Positions 10,661-22,297 of a stretch of 64,000 nucleotides of DNA are shown here, in pieces (positions within the stretch are counted from its first letter, which is position 1; every line of letters begins with the position of its first letter). The notes beneath the pieces were generated by a model. It had not been told where the DNA came from. It searched no databases and worked only from the letters and a program-made list of their open reading frames with translations. The translations under genes were made by a program, and so were the position numbers. This stretch comes from Tenebrio molitor (lineage: Eukaryota > Arthropoda > Insecta > Coleoptera > Tenebrionidae): contig NC_091046.1 in assembly GCF_963966145.1 (NCBI RefSeq), positions 18,600,001-18,664,000 on the forward strand. The letters are read 5' to 3'.

Positions 10661-12847
10661 TTATTTTGGTTAATTAACTCTATGTCAAAATTTACTTGTT
10701 TTTCGTTGAAATTATTTTATCAGTCATTCACCATGGAATATTTAATTTCAATTTATTCAACAATTTGAAATAATCAAGATCCAAATTTAAAATAATTTTT
10801 CCAAGTTTCGAGGTATTTGAAGTAAATGTTTAAAGCTAGAGGTAGCCAGCAACAAATGATTCTATTTCCGATGGAAAGGGGCCGCAACACTTTGGTTGTC
10901 GGATTACTTAATTTCAAATTTAACTTATCTGATCCTTTTATTCGACATTTTTTATATTAAATTCTTTACTCTAAATTTGAGTGTAACCACCAGTCCGGGA
11001 TTTTGAAACTTAACAGTCAATTACTAAGTTATAACTAAATCGTTCCTGAATTTTCTCAACTGGTGCCCTCAAATCAGATCGAAATTTCTAGTTATAAACT
11101 TTAGGGAGATAGAATAATTGGTTGCATATTCAATATAGGGTAGAGTAGGGCTATTTCCCTCCCGCGTCGTATTTAGGCGACCAAGCAAAATTATTGTTTT
11201 GCACCAATTGCACCTGAAATTATAGGCGCGTTTGTCGGCCATCAACGATGAGGAGAGTCGTGGTTCCCGGGGACCCTCTTCTCCAACTTTACTAGGTCTA
11301 AGACACGGTGTCAGGTCGTAGTTTCCGACCGTGGACTTAGAATGGGCGTCGTAATTCCCGCTCCAACGACATGTACTATGTATGTGTGGGCTACCACGAG
11401 GACAAACGCGACAAAATAACCATCCCGGTTACCTGTAATAAACTGGTGTCGCGTACGACAAAGTTCTGTACAAGTCTTTGTCGAAGCTCGTGGACGAAAT
11501 TTGTGAGAGAAATGACGCCTACAGTCATTCGGGTTGATTTGCGAGGACTTGTATATCCGGGTTTTGTTCGGAAGTTGTGATTGGTGTTTAAGCACCGGAC
11601 TTTTACCGGAAGCGGTATTTCGGCAGTAGGGCGTAATAGTTAAATGCGATGCACTTATCAAATGCCGCGAGCATGTTACCTTCCGACTCTGGTACAAGTC
11701 TAACTTAGTAAACGCGATATTAAAGGTTGCTTGGGTGATATAAGTTCGAACAAGTTACCTGAAAGGTTAGGGTAGATTTGCCGCACGTAAATAGGGTTGC
11801 ATAAAAATGGGGGTTGCAGCAAAATCAAACTTTTTCAAATCTAAATTGGATAACATAAAATATCATCAGGTGAAGACTGACGCCGCAATCATTTCTTTAA
11901 ATTCATGAGCACAATTACAAGGAAAGTCTCTTACGAATTTGATTACAAACATAACCGCAACAATAATTTTAACACAGGGCAAAATTTGATCAAACCCGCC
12001 GAACTCATCCATTTTTGTAAACAAGGCTTCGGAATATTTTGTAATAAAATACTTGTGGGGAAACTTGTGTTTAAATCTCTTCCTCCACGCGTTTTGACAC
12101 TACTTTGTCTCCGAATTTGTGTTGCGACTACTGAGTATTGCCTAATAGGCCTTAAGATAAAACATCATCATCGCTATAAAGGTGACTAACGACGAAAAAT
12201 AAACACAACGTAGGTAAGTGAAAATAATAAGTATAAAGGGTTACTAGACGAGCCAAATAGATTAGTATATCAAACTGAGAGTTTAAAAGATAGATTAACA
12301 GTTAAAAATGCAAAAATTTACGACATCATCACGATCAAAATGGACGGTCTCACTACAGTACTTTAATAATTGACGCTATTAATGTCAAAATTCAATTGTC
12401 TCCATGGCTAACTAGCTCTTTTTTAGAAAATAACACATTCGAATAAATTAAATCTTTTTTTTTCTCGATTTCTTCCTATTGCAAGTGTCAACTTTTTTTA
12501 CACATTCAAATGTAGAAAAAAAAGCTTTACAAGAATAGACTAAGAAATGTATAATGTACTATTTAAAAAAAAAATTGACTGTCTTAACTTTGACATATGT
12601 CATCGTAGAGAAGATTTGACAACGTCATCTATTGTAGTTTCATAGGCGATTTACAAATATATATGATTTGCTGTACTTTTTTCTTAAAATAAAAAAAAAT
12701 ATAGGAGCGCGAATACCAATCTGAATCACCCGGTATATAAGCGTTTATTCGATGCCGAATTTAAGCTACTCCTATGGTGGAGTTTTTCAATTCTGTTTTT
12801 CCTGCGGTGAATCACTCCGCTTTGTTCTTCTCTCTTGTGACTGATCG

Positions 12848-13940
12848 TTAAATTCTGCCTTGCTCCCTGGCTGCTCGTATGGTTTTTTCCCAGATCTTCC
12901 TATCTTGAATCCAGTCCTCTATTCCTATCCTTCTAATGTCCTCGTGTATCTGGTCTTCCCACCTTATCCTTGGTCTGCCTCTTGGTCTTCCTTCTACTGG
13001 TCTTTAATTTAGGGTTTTTCTTAGTGTGTGTTGTGTATCCCTCCTTTGTACGTGTCCGAACCACCGTAGTCTTTGTGTTTTCACAAATCCAACAATATCT
13101 TCACCCTTGGTTAGGTCCCTTATTTCATGATTCATTAGTGTCCTGTATTCTCCTTCTTCTGTTCTTCTTGGCCCTGCAATTTTTCTAACTACCTTTCTTT
13201 CAAATATCTCGAGGTTCTCTTCGTCTGTTAGTGGTGAGTCGCATTGTTTCCGCTGCATAAGTCGCTACAGGTCTATTTGCTGACTTTGATTTTTATCTTT
13301 GTTGTTTTGCTAATGTGATGGTCCTTTAGGTATCTTTGATACTTCCAGTAAGCTTTGTTCGCTGCTTGTATTCGCTCCTTGATTTCGGCGCTTCGTTCAT
13401 TTTTTTCGTTCAGGTTCACTCCCAGGTATTTAAAATTTTCTACTTATTTAAACGTGTAACTACCTAGCTTTGTTTCTCTAATGTGGTCTGTCTTCCTTCT
13501 CAAGATTATCATGTATTTAGTCTTATCTTGGTTGAGTTGTAGACCTCTTTTTTCTATTTCTGTAACTAGCTTTTGCAGCGCCGCTCCCAGGCTCTTTTTA
13601 TCTCTTGTTATAAGTGCTATGTCATCTGCGTAAGCTATTACTTGAGTTGCACTCACCGTAATAGCTCTGTCCAGCCCTGCAGCCTTTATTGCACCGTCGA
13701 GTGCGATGTTGAAGAGCGTTGTGGACAGTGCGTCTCCTTGCCTGACTCCTCTTTCTATGTTTATTTCGTTTGTTACACCCTCTGTTGTAGATATTCTTGC
13801 TCTTGAGTTGTCCATCGTCATTTTCGTTAGCTTGATTAGTTTCTCCGGTATTTTCATTTGTTGCATTTGTACTACTAAACTGTGCCTGTTTATGTTGTCG
13901 AAGACTTGTTTGAAGTCTATTCCTACGTTAGTTACTCATA
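12848..13940 (-). pseudogene. Non-LTR retrotransposon ORF2 fragment (reverse transcriptase to C terminus)
   Basis: On the minus strand, 13940-13444 encodes a reverse transcriptase core (FKQVFDNINRHSL, ERGVRQGDALSTTLFNIAL and the catalytic YADDIAL box). After frameshifts, LNEKNERSAEIKERIQAANK and RLRWFGHVQRRD (13258-13004) lead to GRPRGRPRIRWEDQI and a stop at 12848. The order and motifs fit a non-LTR (LINE) polymerase. The endonuclease and 5' end are missing, so it is 5'-truncated as usual for target-primed insertions, and it is inactivated by shifts. Confidence 0.85.
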
Positions 13941-14144
13941 ATAATACATATGTACATTAGTTACGCACTCATAATAATACGTTAGATAGAATGATGCGAT
14001 AAAGCTTTGAATATAACTGGAATATTAGCGATTTAAACCCTATCGGGTGTTGCTACCAGGATGGCTCGGCTAGCGCCTCGTCACCTCGCAACGTCCTCGA
14101 TATTATAAATCGCATAATATTCTCGTTAATAGCTATAAAATAGG

Positions 14145-14355
14145 GGCAAAATATTGTGTTACACTCGTTTTATAAGCCATTTTGTCGCATTTGTTTGTCT
14201 AAAAAACACGTGCGACAATAGTAGTTTATTTAACGAGTTCGTGTGTAATTTGGGCTTTTTTTGGCACTCGTGGACTCGTGCACTTTGGACTCGTTTCACT
14301 CGAGTTCTAAACTGGCCCACTCATGCTAAAAAAAGCCCAAATTACACAAGAACGA
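14145..14355. repeat. Foldback cluster related to 3332-3453
   Basis: It begins with the ACTCGTTTTATAAGCC arm shared with 3332-3453. It then has an inverted pair: CGTGTGTAATTTGGGCTTTT (about 14228) against AAAAGCCCAAATTACAC (about 14331). A related GAGTTTGTGTGTAAATTGGG occurs at about 43240. Confidence 0.7.
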
Positions 14356-14627
14356 GTTGAATACAACGTTTTTTTGTTCGACGAGCCCCCCAAAGGCTCC
14401 AAATCGCTGAAATTCTTTAAAATTAGCTTGACGTTTCGTTTTGACAAGTTGTCAAATTTATCAAAATCCGTTCACACAGGAAAAAATTCTCAAATTCTGA
14501 CAGTGTCGAACAAAAAAATGATATAATAAATTGCTATTATTATAAAAGTTGTAGATATTTTTCAGTTTTACAATCTTAACATAATTATACAAAGTGTCTA
14601 TAAAAGAACGCATATTAAGGGTAGGTA

Positions 14628-14931
14628 CTATGGCGGCCAAAAAATTTTAGCCGTCACTATCTTGATATTCATGTAAAGTGTAAATAAACCTTTAGCAACC
14701 GTAACACCACCTTCGATTTAAAGCTCGGATATTCCAAAAATCCGACATGAATGAACAAGATTAGAGCAATCGTACATAGATCACCTAAGGTAAACGTCTG
14801 TGTAGTAGAAAATGACAAAGTAAAATACCAATCATAATCAAGACGGTAATTATAGTGACAATAAAGTATGGCTTACAAAATTTTTTTTGAAGTGACAGAA
14901 ATTGACGGCTAAAATTTTTTGGCCGCCATAG
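14628..14931. mobile_element. GGCCGC-type MITE, copy 1
   Basis: The ends CTATGGCGGCCAAAAAATTT and AAATTTTTTGGCCGCCATAG (304 bp, the right one read through one extra T) are flanked by TA. The inverted repeats continue into TAGCCGTCACT/TTGACGGCTA. It belongs to the family also seen at 16111 and 59552. Confidence 0.9.
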
Positions 14932-15309
14932 TACTGTGGAATTCGAATATACTTAATTTTTGCCGCTCTGTAGAAAATTGTGGTACCAAATAGAAAAACA
15001 GAGGTTATGTATAGTTGATTTCATATAAATGTTCATCAAGTGAGCTGTGTATGTGTAAAAGCACCTTTAACTTAGTTACATTACAAAAGTCACATTTATG
15101 ACAGATTCATTATAGGTTATCTCCAATAAATCTTTATTTGATGAAAATACAAAGACAAAAACAAATAAGAATTAGTGAATTACTTTTTTTCACAGCCGGC
15201 TAAAATTATACCACATAAAAAATGTCACCAACCACCGCGAAATTCCCTACATTTAAAAGTTTTATTTTTTTATTTATAAAATGGTATAAAGCGGCAAAAT
15301 AGAAAAATA

Positions 15310-15436
15310 GTATAAAAAATTCGTTGCAGAAGGTCCTTCAAGCACTCACTTGTTCCTCAACTCGCCTCTACGCGGCTCGTTTCGGAATTTCAAATTCGTG
15401 CTTGAATAGATGCCTTCTGCAACTTATATTTTAATA
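15310..15436. repeat. Foldback with arms around GTTGCAGAAGG
   Basis: TTCGTTGCAGAAGGTCCTTC (15320-15339) is mirrored by the block with GATGCCTTCTGCAACT (about 15409-15424). The loop is GC-rich (CGCCTCTACGCGGCTCG). Confidence 0.7.
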
Positions 15437-15719
15437 TACTATAATTTAATCACTAAAAAATATAACAGTGCTTTTGAAATCAACAATGCCGAAACGGACA
15501 ACAAAACTAAAAAATTGTAATCAAGCTTCGCGCAGGGCAAGCAACTTTGAAAGTCGAACTAACTTTCATACCAACATGGCTTGCTTAAATGCACATTTAT
15601 ATGAAATTGAGTAAACTATCGCTGGCCAAAAAAAAAACTCGTAGGTACCCAGACAGAACAACAGATCCAAAAATAAAAAAATTGAGTTGTGTAAACATCG
15701 CTTTTTTAATACAAGATGC

Positions 15720-15838
15720 ATAGGTTTGATTTTTTGTTTGGCCAATAAAACGGTACCTTTATCAACACCAACCTCAGCAGCAATTGCCCGTATCGAACGT
15801 TGCGCTATAGTTTGTTTTTGAATTTCAGTTAAACCCAT
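15720..15838 (-). pseudogene. Tc1-type helix-turn-helix fragment
   Basis: MGLTEIQKQTIAQRSIRAIA followed by AEVGVDKGTVLLAKQKIK resembles the first DNA-binding helices of a Tc1/mariner transposase. No catalytic domain follows. The region 15440-15930 has no ends that I can define. Confidence 0.4.
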
Positions 15839-16008
15839 TTTTTCGCATTGACTTTGACACTGATAATAACGTTTGACGTTGTAGACTGATTTAATATGTA
15901 CTAAAATTTTGGGTGGACTAGTTTTTTTTTGGACAGCGATGGTAAGTCCATTAATGTGTAATAAATTACAACTCCACAGGGTTATTCGCGTAAAATGACG
16001 AGCCTGAC

Positions 16009-16520
16009 CAGGTAAAAATGCAACCCAAAATACATTTTACAAAGCATTCGTTGTGTTGCGGAATTTAAAAATTAAATCAGGAATCCAAGTAGGTATTCTA
16101 CATATTACATAGTATGCCGGCCAAAAAATTTTAGCCGTCACTGTTTGTCATTTCAGAAAATCAAATTGTAATCTATACTTTTATTTTGTCATTTCTACTA
16201 CACAGAACGTTAACCTCAGATTATCTATGTATGTACATTTATGTCTGATTTTTGGAATATCTGAGCTTTAAACAGTTTAAATTGATTGTCAAAACGACAA
16301 GAATCGAAAATGGGGTTACGGTTTCTAAAGGTTTATTTACAATTTATGGGAATGTCAAGATAGTGACGGCTAAATTTTTTTGGCCGCCATAGTACATAGT
16401 CTGAAAGGTATATCTGTCATTGCTTTATTCGTTCATATTTAGTATTTGAAAATGTTTTCGAACCATGACAGAATCGACATGATCTTACTTATAAATTGTA
16501 TTTTGGGTTGTACTTTTAGT
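16009..16520. repeat. Inverted repeat pair enclosing a GGCCGC MITE
   Basis: GCAACCCAAAATACATTTT (about 16020) is inverted relative to AATTGTATTTTGGGTTGTA (about 16494-16512). The MITE at 16111-16392 lies between, so an older hairpin element was probably the landing site. Confidence 0.55.
16111..16392. mobile_element. GGCCGC-type MITE, copy 2 (left tip eroded)
   Basis: The left end TATGCCGGCCAAAAAATTTT has lost the first bases. The right end GGCCGCCATAG is intact and followed by TA. Interior blocks match copies 14628-14931 and 59552-59916. Confidence 0.85.
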
Positions 16521-17011
16521 AACAGAAAAGCTTAAGTGTGTGAAATCGCATTTTACGCACTGTTATGTATGGTTTGGGTTTCTACAGTTTCAATCTTAAC
16601 AATGTAAAAAAAATATTTAAAAAAATTACCCACTTCACGCATAGCTAACTATGCGTAAATATCAATTTTTTTGAAGCAATTACAGAAAAAACTTTTTTGC
16701 CAAGAGCCAACATTTTTTAATCAAATTATTCTTCTCTGAGTCATTCATCATAATTCATAAGTTCATAAATCATAACCAATGCGTAATTATTTCGTTTTTT
16801 ATTCAAACCAATACATTTTACTATAACGGTTTTTAAAATCAATCTGGAACTTAATTTTACCTGGTAAATAATATAAATTGAACGTTTGATCCATCTGGAT
16901 CCAAGATATTCGTATGATTTCCAGCTGTTTCGGCGAATGATGTAGTTTTTTTTAACTTTCCGTTAGTTGCTGCTGCAAAAAAATATCTATTAAATTGATT
17001 ATATTTAGCAA

Positions 17012-17044
17012 TAATAATATAATAATAATAATAATAATAATAAT
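17012..17044. repeat. (AAT)n microsatellite
   Basis: About ten AAT/ATA trinucleotides directly precede the LINE 3' fragment. It is translated as an Ile run in one frame and a Tyr run in another, so the open frames through it are artefacts. Confidence 0.9.
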
Positions 17045-17045
17045 T

Positions 17046-17668
17046 GATAAATGTAGGATTTGCGGAACTGAAGGGGAAACAATTGAACACATCATTTCTT
17101 CTTGCACCGTTTTGGCTCAAAGCGAATATAAAAAACGTCACGATATATTCGCTAAAATTATACATATGAATTTAGCTGTTAAATTCAATTTATTAAAGAA
17201 TACACAACCACATTATAGTTATACACCAGAAAGTTTTTTGGAAAATGACAGTTACAAGTTATATTTTGATAGAACAGTTTTAACTGACATTCATATTCAG
17301 CATAACAGACCAGACATTATTATTTTAAATAAACAACAAAAGCAAGCATATCTTTTAGATATAGCTGTTGCAATTATACATAATATAACACAAAAATTAA
17401 TAAATATTTAGAGCTCTCCGTTGCTATGAGAAATATTTGGTGTTTAGAAAAAATTTCGATTTTACCACTTGTAATTTCAGCAACGGGAATAGTACCGCAA
17501 TCTCTTTTTAAAAATTTAAAAATTCTGGATTTAGATAACACATTGGTAGTTGAAATTCAAAAAGGTATATTATTATACTCATGTCACATCGTGAGGAAGT
17601 TCCTTAACATTGACACAGAACATAATAAAACACAACAAAGTCAAAATGTGGAGGCGAGACGCCGGTAA
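17046..17668 (+). pseudogene. 3' end of a non-LTR retrotransposon (CCHC zinc finger and endonuclease-like tail)
   Basis: The frame opens with DKCRICGTEGETIEHIISSC, the C-x2-C-x8-H-x4-C zinc finger near the C terminus of R2/R4-type polymerases. It continues through the tail with YKLYFDRTVLTDI, HNRPDIIILNK and YLLDIAV, in the region of the restriction-like endonuclease of such elements. After a frameshift at about 17411, MRNIWCLEKISILPLVISAT and GIVPQSL complete the tail, ending with the typical CHIVRKFL. It is a 5'-truncated pseudogene. Confidence 0.8.
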
Positions 17669-17725
17669 TTATGTTGATAAGCACTGCACTATTACTTGAT
17701 AGTAATATCCGTAATAGTGTATGTA

Positions 17726-18231
17726 CTATCGCGGCCATCCAAAAGTGAACTTTTTTTTTTATAGTTTGATTTTTACTTTAAATCATAGGCGTCCTAAAAT
17801 GTCAAAGTTTGACACTAGCGATAAAAAAATTATTGAAACAATTTTTTTTAAATGCCACATCTCACTCCGATTCAGACAGCTAGGGCTATTGCAAAGCTAG
17901 AAGAAAATTGGTCTTTGGCTGCTGTGCCCAGAGAATTACATTGCAGTAAGACTTGTATCTTCAATATAAAGAGGCATTGGCAAGAAAACAGGCTTGAAAG
18001 GCCAATACAAATAGGTGTTGAAAAGATTTCTTTACTAAAGTTTACTTTCACTTTAGTAATGTATTAATTACTTCTCAGTCTCATTTTTATTAAAAATTAT
18101 TTATTACAACTTTTTATTATTAAAATAGTAACGCCTGCCGCACGAACGCCAATGAATACAGCCTGATTTAATCTAACGAAAAATACGGAAATTTTCGCAA
18201 GCTATCGCTCACTTTTGGATGGCCGCGATTG
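17726..18231 (+). mobile_element. 506 bp Tc1-derived MITE, copy 1
   Basis: The ends CTATCGCGGCCATCCAAAAG and CTTTTGGATGGCCGCGATTG are flanked by TA. It is the same length and nearly identical to 36537-37042. It retains a short frame (17852-18067) with TPIQTARAIAKLEENWSLAA and ELHCSKTCIFNIKRHWQENR, the first helix-turn-helix of a Tc1-like transposase. The catalytic domain has been deleted, leaving a MITE with a DNA-binding relic. Confidence 0.9.
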
Positions 18232-18534
18232 TACTCCGGCAAAATTGCCGTGCCGCCGGGTAGAGGTGGGATACGAAGTTATATTTGAAAGTGTTAGTCT
18301 TCTTTTGGATGGGCTCGACATATGCTCTTCGCTGTGCCAATGATTTGAACAGAACCAAAAATCTTCAAAGCGCTTAGAAAGTGAGGAAATTGTCCTTAGT
18401 CAAGGTTAAAATAAAAAAACTTGATCCAACTTTTGAATTAAGTACTTTTCAAGAAGCTCACGAATTAACACAACCTGACCTTAATGACTTGATTGCAAAA
18501 AAATTGGGAAAAGGAAAATTTCCTAATGTGAATT

Positions 18535-18595
18535 AAAATTATAAAAATGTGTCAATTTTATTCTGACAGTTCCCATTTTTTTTTGCAACCAACTG
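18535..18595. repeat. One end of the TTGGTTGC MITE family (intact at 49299-49528)
   Basis: ATTCTGACAGTTCCCATTTT followed by GCAACCAACTG then TA matches the ends of the element at 49299-49528. The other terminus was not found upstream. Confidence 0.6.
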
Positions 18596-18597
18596 TA

Positions 18598-18713
18598 CAG
18601 TGGCAGGCAAAAAAACTTAGCCATCATTTAAATGTCAGGGTCATTAAAGCATTAATTACACATTTGGATTTTGACGTGACAGAAAAGTGATGGCTAGTTT
18701 TTATTGGGCATTG
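18598..18713. mobile_element. 116 bp mini-MITE
   Basis: The ends CAGTGGCAGGCAAAAAAACT and AGTTTTTATTGGGCATTG are imperfect inverted repeats flanked by TA. Inner blocks TAGCCATCA and TGATGGCTA pair. It is a minimal relative of the GGCCGC family. Confidence 0.7.
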
Positions 18714-19110
18714 TACGTGATTTAAAATTATTCAAAAAACAAGCAGAACTTTTAGAATCTCGTTTGATACTTTCCCGCGATACAAGAATCGTGAGGATGA
18801 ATTCAGACCATATTTTTTCATTCAGGCGATTTGGTGTATTGCAGTAATGTTTGTGTAGTGATGGATTTGTAGAATTTTTTAATATACAGGTCTTTCAGAA
18901 CTCGTGCCCCACAGATAAATGTCACCTGCCGACGACAATAAGTTGCCAAAAAATACTCGTAGAAGAAAATAATTTACTTCTGCTTACATAACTCAGTTAC
19001 AAGACTTGTAATTCTACCAATACCAGAAGGGCATCTCGAAGTGTAATGTTATTTCTACCAAATAAAGCCAGTTACTAGATTTCAAAAATAATACTATCAG
19101 CTACAAAAAA

Positions 19111-20030
19111 TCCTCAACCTCATGCGGCTGTCTCATTTGAAATTGCCGGAAATTTCAAACCGGATGAAGATTCTGTACTAATAGTGGCCGTTCCTGACAC
19201 AAAATCAAACTTTAACTGTAACTGATCCAGATTTTGTAAGATTACACCGGAAATATGCAGATAGATATGTTGTAATTGTGGTAATAAATAAATATAAAAA
19301 TGACTTTTACGGTCGTCGTCAAGGCAACGGCTGCGAAATTCAATTTCGCGGCCTGTTGTACGCACGCGAAGTGCTCATTTCGCGTACGGTTGCACACAAA
19401 CAAAACTCATGAGAACCAAACTATAGCAACCATATATTCACGCAATCTTCCCTGCAAAATATTTTGCGTGCACCCGTACGCGAAATGAGCACTTCGCGTG
19501 CGTACAACCGGCCGCGAAATTGAATTGCGCAGCCGTTGCCGTCAAGGCCGTAAAAGTAAAAGTCATTTTAATAGTTATAATTTATTATCACAATTACAAC
19601 ATACAGGATGTCCCAAAATTGGCGTACAAACTACTTACTACCTTATCGAGGATGAAAAATTTACATGAAAAAAATATGGAAAAAATGTTTCCGACAAAAA
19701 AATTAATTATTTTTATTATTATTATTAAGGGTAATATAATGTAAACAAAGATATATTCGTACATCATTACCTTGCAATGTTACCGTAGTGGATTTAAAAT
19801 AATTTTTTCGATTTCCAAAGCTTCTAAATTCTTTATTTTGCTGGATTAGATATTGGTAGTGAGTCATCTTTTACTTTGTGATAATATGTACGATTAGACG
19901 TAGCTGTCATGACAATTTCATACATATATTTCAAAATAATTGACCTGGCACTTAACCACTTTCAAAGACCCCCAAATTGACATCTTCGAGATCGCCAATT
20001 TCAAATGAGACAGCCGCATGAGGTTGAGGA
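19111..20030. mobile_element. Element bounded by perfect 35 bp inverted repeats
   Basis: 19111-19145 and 19996-20030 are perfect reverse complements, containing CTCATGCGGCTGTCTCATTT. They enclose 850 bp with a CpG-rich foldback (19264-19605) and an end that starts CAGGATGTCCCAAAATTGG. There is no transposase. The target duplication is unclear, so this could be a transposon or an inverted duplication. Confidence 0.6.
19264..19605. repeat. CpG-rich foldback, about 145 bp arms
   Basis: The left arm from TATGTTGTAATTGTGG and the right arm to TCACAATTACAACATA are inverted over roughly 145 bp. They include GCACGCGAAGTGCTCATTTC (19354-19373) and its complement. The loop contains the 34-base sequence 19403-19436 that recurs exactly at 57467-57500. 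Confidence 0.85.
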
Positions 20031-20676
20031 GTCGATAAGAAAGATCCCCATTATCGATCTATCATCTATATGTATAAAACATACACATGTGAATTAGGTT
20101 AATTTTGGTTAATTTTCCACCGATCAAAAAGAAAAATATCTCGTAACATTTCCTGAATGTCATCAACAGACATTTTGGTTTATTTGTGTCTTTGCACGGC
20201 TCCTGATATTTCCACGATTAAAATAACCTAAAAAGGAGCAGATGATACAACTTAGCATAACAGAACTTAACATTTACCTTCCACAATAAATAAATTTCAA
20301 TAAATAGGTAAGTCAGTACAACATTATCCGACACGGTTTTCACATTCTTCTTGTTACATCAGTCTCAAAGTCACTGTAACATTTTTCATATTGCCGTTTC
20401 GATTTTTCAGGTTTCCAATGCGACACTGCACAATTTATAATATTTTTTTAACTCTGGATGAGTACACGGAACTGAAACATCGTAATTTTCTTCGGACATC
20501 TTTGCAATTTTTCTCAAAGTGAATTGTTTTATTTATGTCGTTTCCATAGCGACATGGACATGTAGGCCGACTTTATTTTTATTGACAATGAAGGAAATTT
20601 TACTTGGCGACAATTTTTCTCTCGGTTTGTCAAAGTGCGATTTCGCATCCTTGATATACAAATAACTATTTGACTG

Positions 20677-21223
20677 TTGCAAACAAAAGGGAAAGACTGC
20701 GTTTTGCCCATCAATGACGATAACTTTTGGGCAAATATAATTTTTTCGGATGAAAAGATATTCGAGTCTTGCAGCAATGGACGTGTTCGTGTATATCGAC
20801 CAATTAGGGGACGATTTTCAGAACAATACGTTTGTCAAATCAATCGCAGTGGAAGATTCTCGGTTAATGTTTGGGGCTGGATAAGTTTACAAGCACTTGG
20901 GGTGTGTATAGTTATCGAAGCAGTGGTATACCGAGATATTTTGGAAAACGCTATATTACCGTCAGTAACTCAAGTTTTTGGCAATGATTTCACTTTACAA
21001 CACGACAATTGCCCAGTTCATACGGCTCATATTATTTATTACAGATTTTTTGCAAGTGACATTGGATTAATGATCGAGTTCTGCCACAAAACCTGGAAGA
21101 ATTAGTACAAAGTATTGCGAACACATGGCATCAAATTCCGAGAGAGTATGTTGAGGAAGTAGTACTGTCGATGGCAAGACGCCTTCAAAAGGTGATAGAT
21201 GCCGATGGCGCTCAAATAAAATA
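20677..21223 (+). pseudogene. Tc1-like transposase pseudogene with internal deletion
   Basis: The frame reads NFWANIIFSDEKIFESC, then NGRVRVYRPIRGRF, RSGRFSVNVWGWISL and DFTLQHDNCPVHTAH. This covers the first and second catalytic Asp regions of a DD34E-type transposase. The DWPxRSPDLNPIE block with the third acidic residue is deleted. The C terminus resumes in another frame with LPQNLEELVQSIANTWHQIP and RRLQKVIDADGAQIKY before a stop at 21223. It cannot be catalytic. Confidence 0.8.
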
Positions 21224-21649
21224 TTAATTACCTACTACCGTTTCGTTATTTTGTTTAATTATTTCAAGAATTATTTTTGCAAAAAAATTTATGTTCTACA
21301 CCTCTGATTTATAATGTTTGAATGACAATTTGAGAAACTTCACTTTCAATCCCATTTACAAAGTCAAAATGTTGGCGTTGTCAAAGTGTCTTAGTTTTCA
21401 ACGGCCGCAACAGTATTTTTACCACCGTTATATATAAAACTTGGCCTTATTAAAATGTTTGTGAAAGCAATGGACAGGAACGGTGATAGATTTTTATACT
21501 TGAAATCATTTAAGAAGAACCAATGGATTCCGTAGAGAATGTAGTACGAATATTGACATATTCAAAAAGCTAAACACAAAATTTTGAGAGATTACAGACT
21601 TCATACCTATCATTAAGTATACAATTTATATGCGTATATAAATCTTATA

Positions 21650-21739
21650 CGGGGTCATTATAAATGTTTGGGCGTAGCGGCGCACCTAAAGCATTGCGCA
21701 CAGCCATCTACGATGGTACAATCATTTATAATGACCCTG
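21650..21739. mobile_element. 90 bp mini-MITE
   Basis: The ends CGGGGTCATTATAAATG and CATTTATAATGACCCTG are inverted and flanked by TA. One end of the same family (CAGGGTCATTATAAAT) lies at about 35705. Confidence 0.8.
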
Positions 21740-22297
21740 TACAATAAATTTACCAAGAACGTCTTAATTTCTGCACATTTTACAAACAAATGGATTAAGA
21801 ATGTTTGCAAAAGATCCTCTCTTACTGTTCATTTCTAGTATTAAATTTATCATGTTCATCCTTCAATGTTTACCAGCCGTAACAGTAGTCCTTGCTGTAC
21901 CATATAATCGAATACCATACTTGTATTTGAATTTGTCAATTTGCCGCGTCAAGGTATATTGCTAAATTAGGAAATTCAAAATTACTAAACTGAAACAGCA
22001 AGTGATTCCAACATATTTTACTGTCATATTGACAGCACGGATGTCATTGAAAACGACTATACATACAGTTTGAAAGTTGTGCAGATATTTTCACCTGAGG
22101 TAGGACGTGTTAAAAAAAAAACAAAATAACCCAACTTGCCTTATAGAAATGTTAATGGTTTACAGAGAATCAAAGCAATCACTTTGTTTGGGAAACGCTG
22201 AATTTTTTTTAATTTGGCGGACAGTTTTGACGTACGACCAACCTAAAAAGTCGAGTTTTTATGCCATTTGACGTTATGTTTAACTCTTATCGTTTAA
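21740..22297. other. Intergenic stretch, nothing recognised
   Basis: AT-rich sequence without convincing frames or repeat ends. Confidence 0.5.

Larger units (their letters stand above)
8669..12485. other. Interior of the large foldback; no gene recognised
   Basis: Some open frames occur, but none resembles a known family. Three features stand out: a 30 bp repeat (8760-8849), a possible LTR-like end near 10560-10610, and a GC-richer block at 11121-11700 with overlapping frames on both strands. It may hold the remains of an element I cannot place. Confidence 0.4.
5259..12733. mobile_element. Large foldback element, outer shell of a four-level nest
   Basis: The outer ends CCGGGTGATTCAGATTGGTA and TACCAATCTGAATCACCCGG are perfect inverted termini, flanked by TA. 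The right arm is 12486-12733. The left arm is 5259-5330 plus 8487-8668, interrupted by the nested element at 5333-8484. Without the nested DNA, each arm is about 250 bp. The 3.8 kb interior (8669-12485) has no recognisable transposase. Classification beyond TA-duplicating is not possible by eye. Confidence 0.85.

Noticed and set aside
11311..11697. Long minus-strand frame overlapping a plus-strand frame
   Set aside because: No family resemblance on either strand. Both are best explained by the higher GC content of the block.
16857..17165. Minus-strand frame with a run of Tyr
   Set aside because: It is read through the (AAT)n microsatellite and lies antisense to the LINE fragment.
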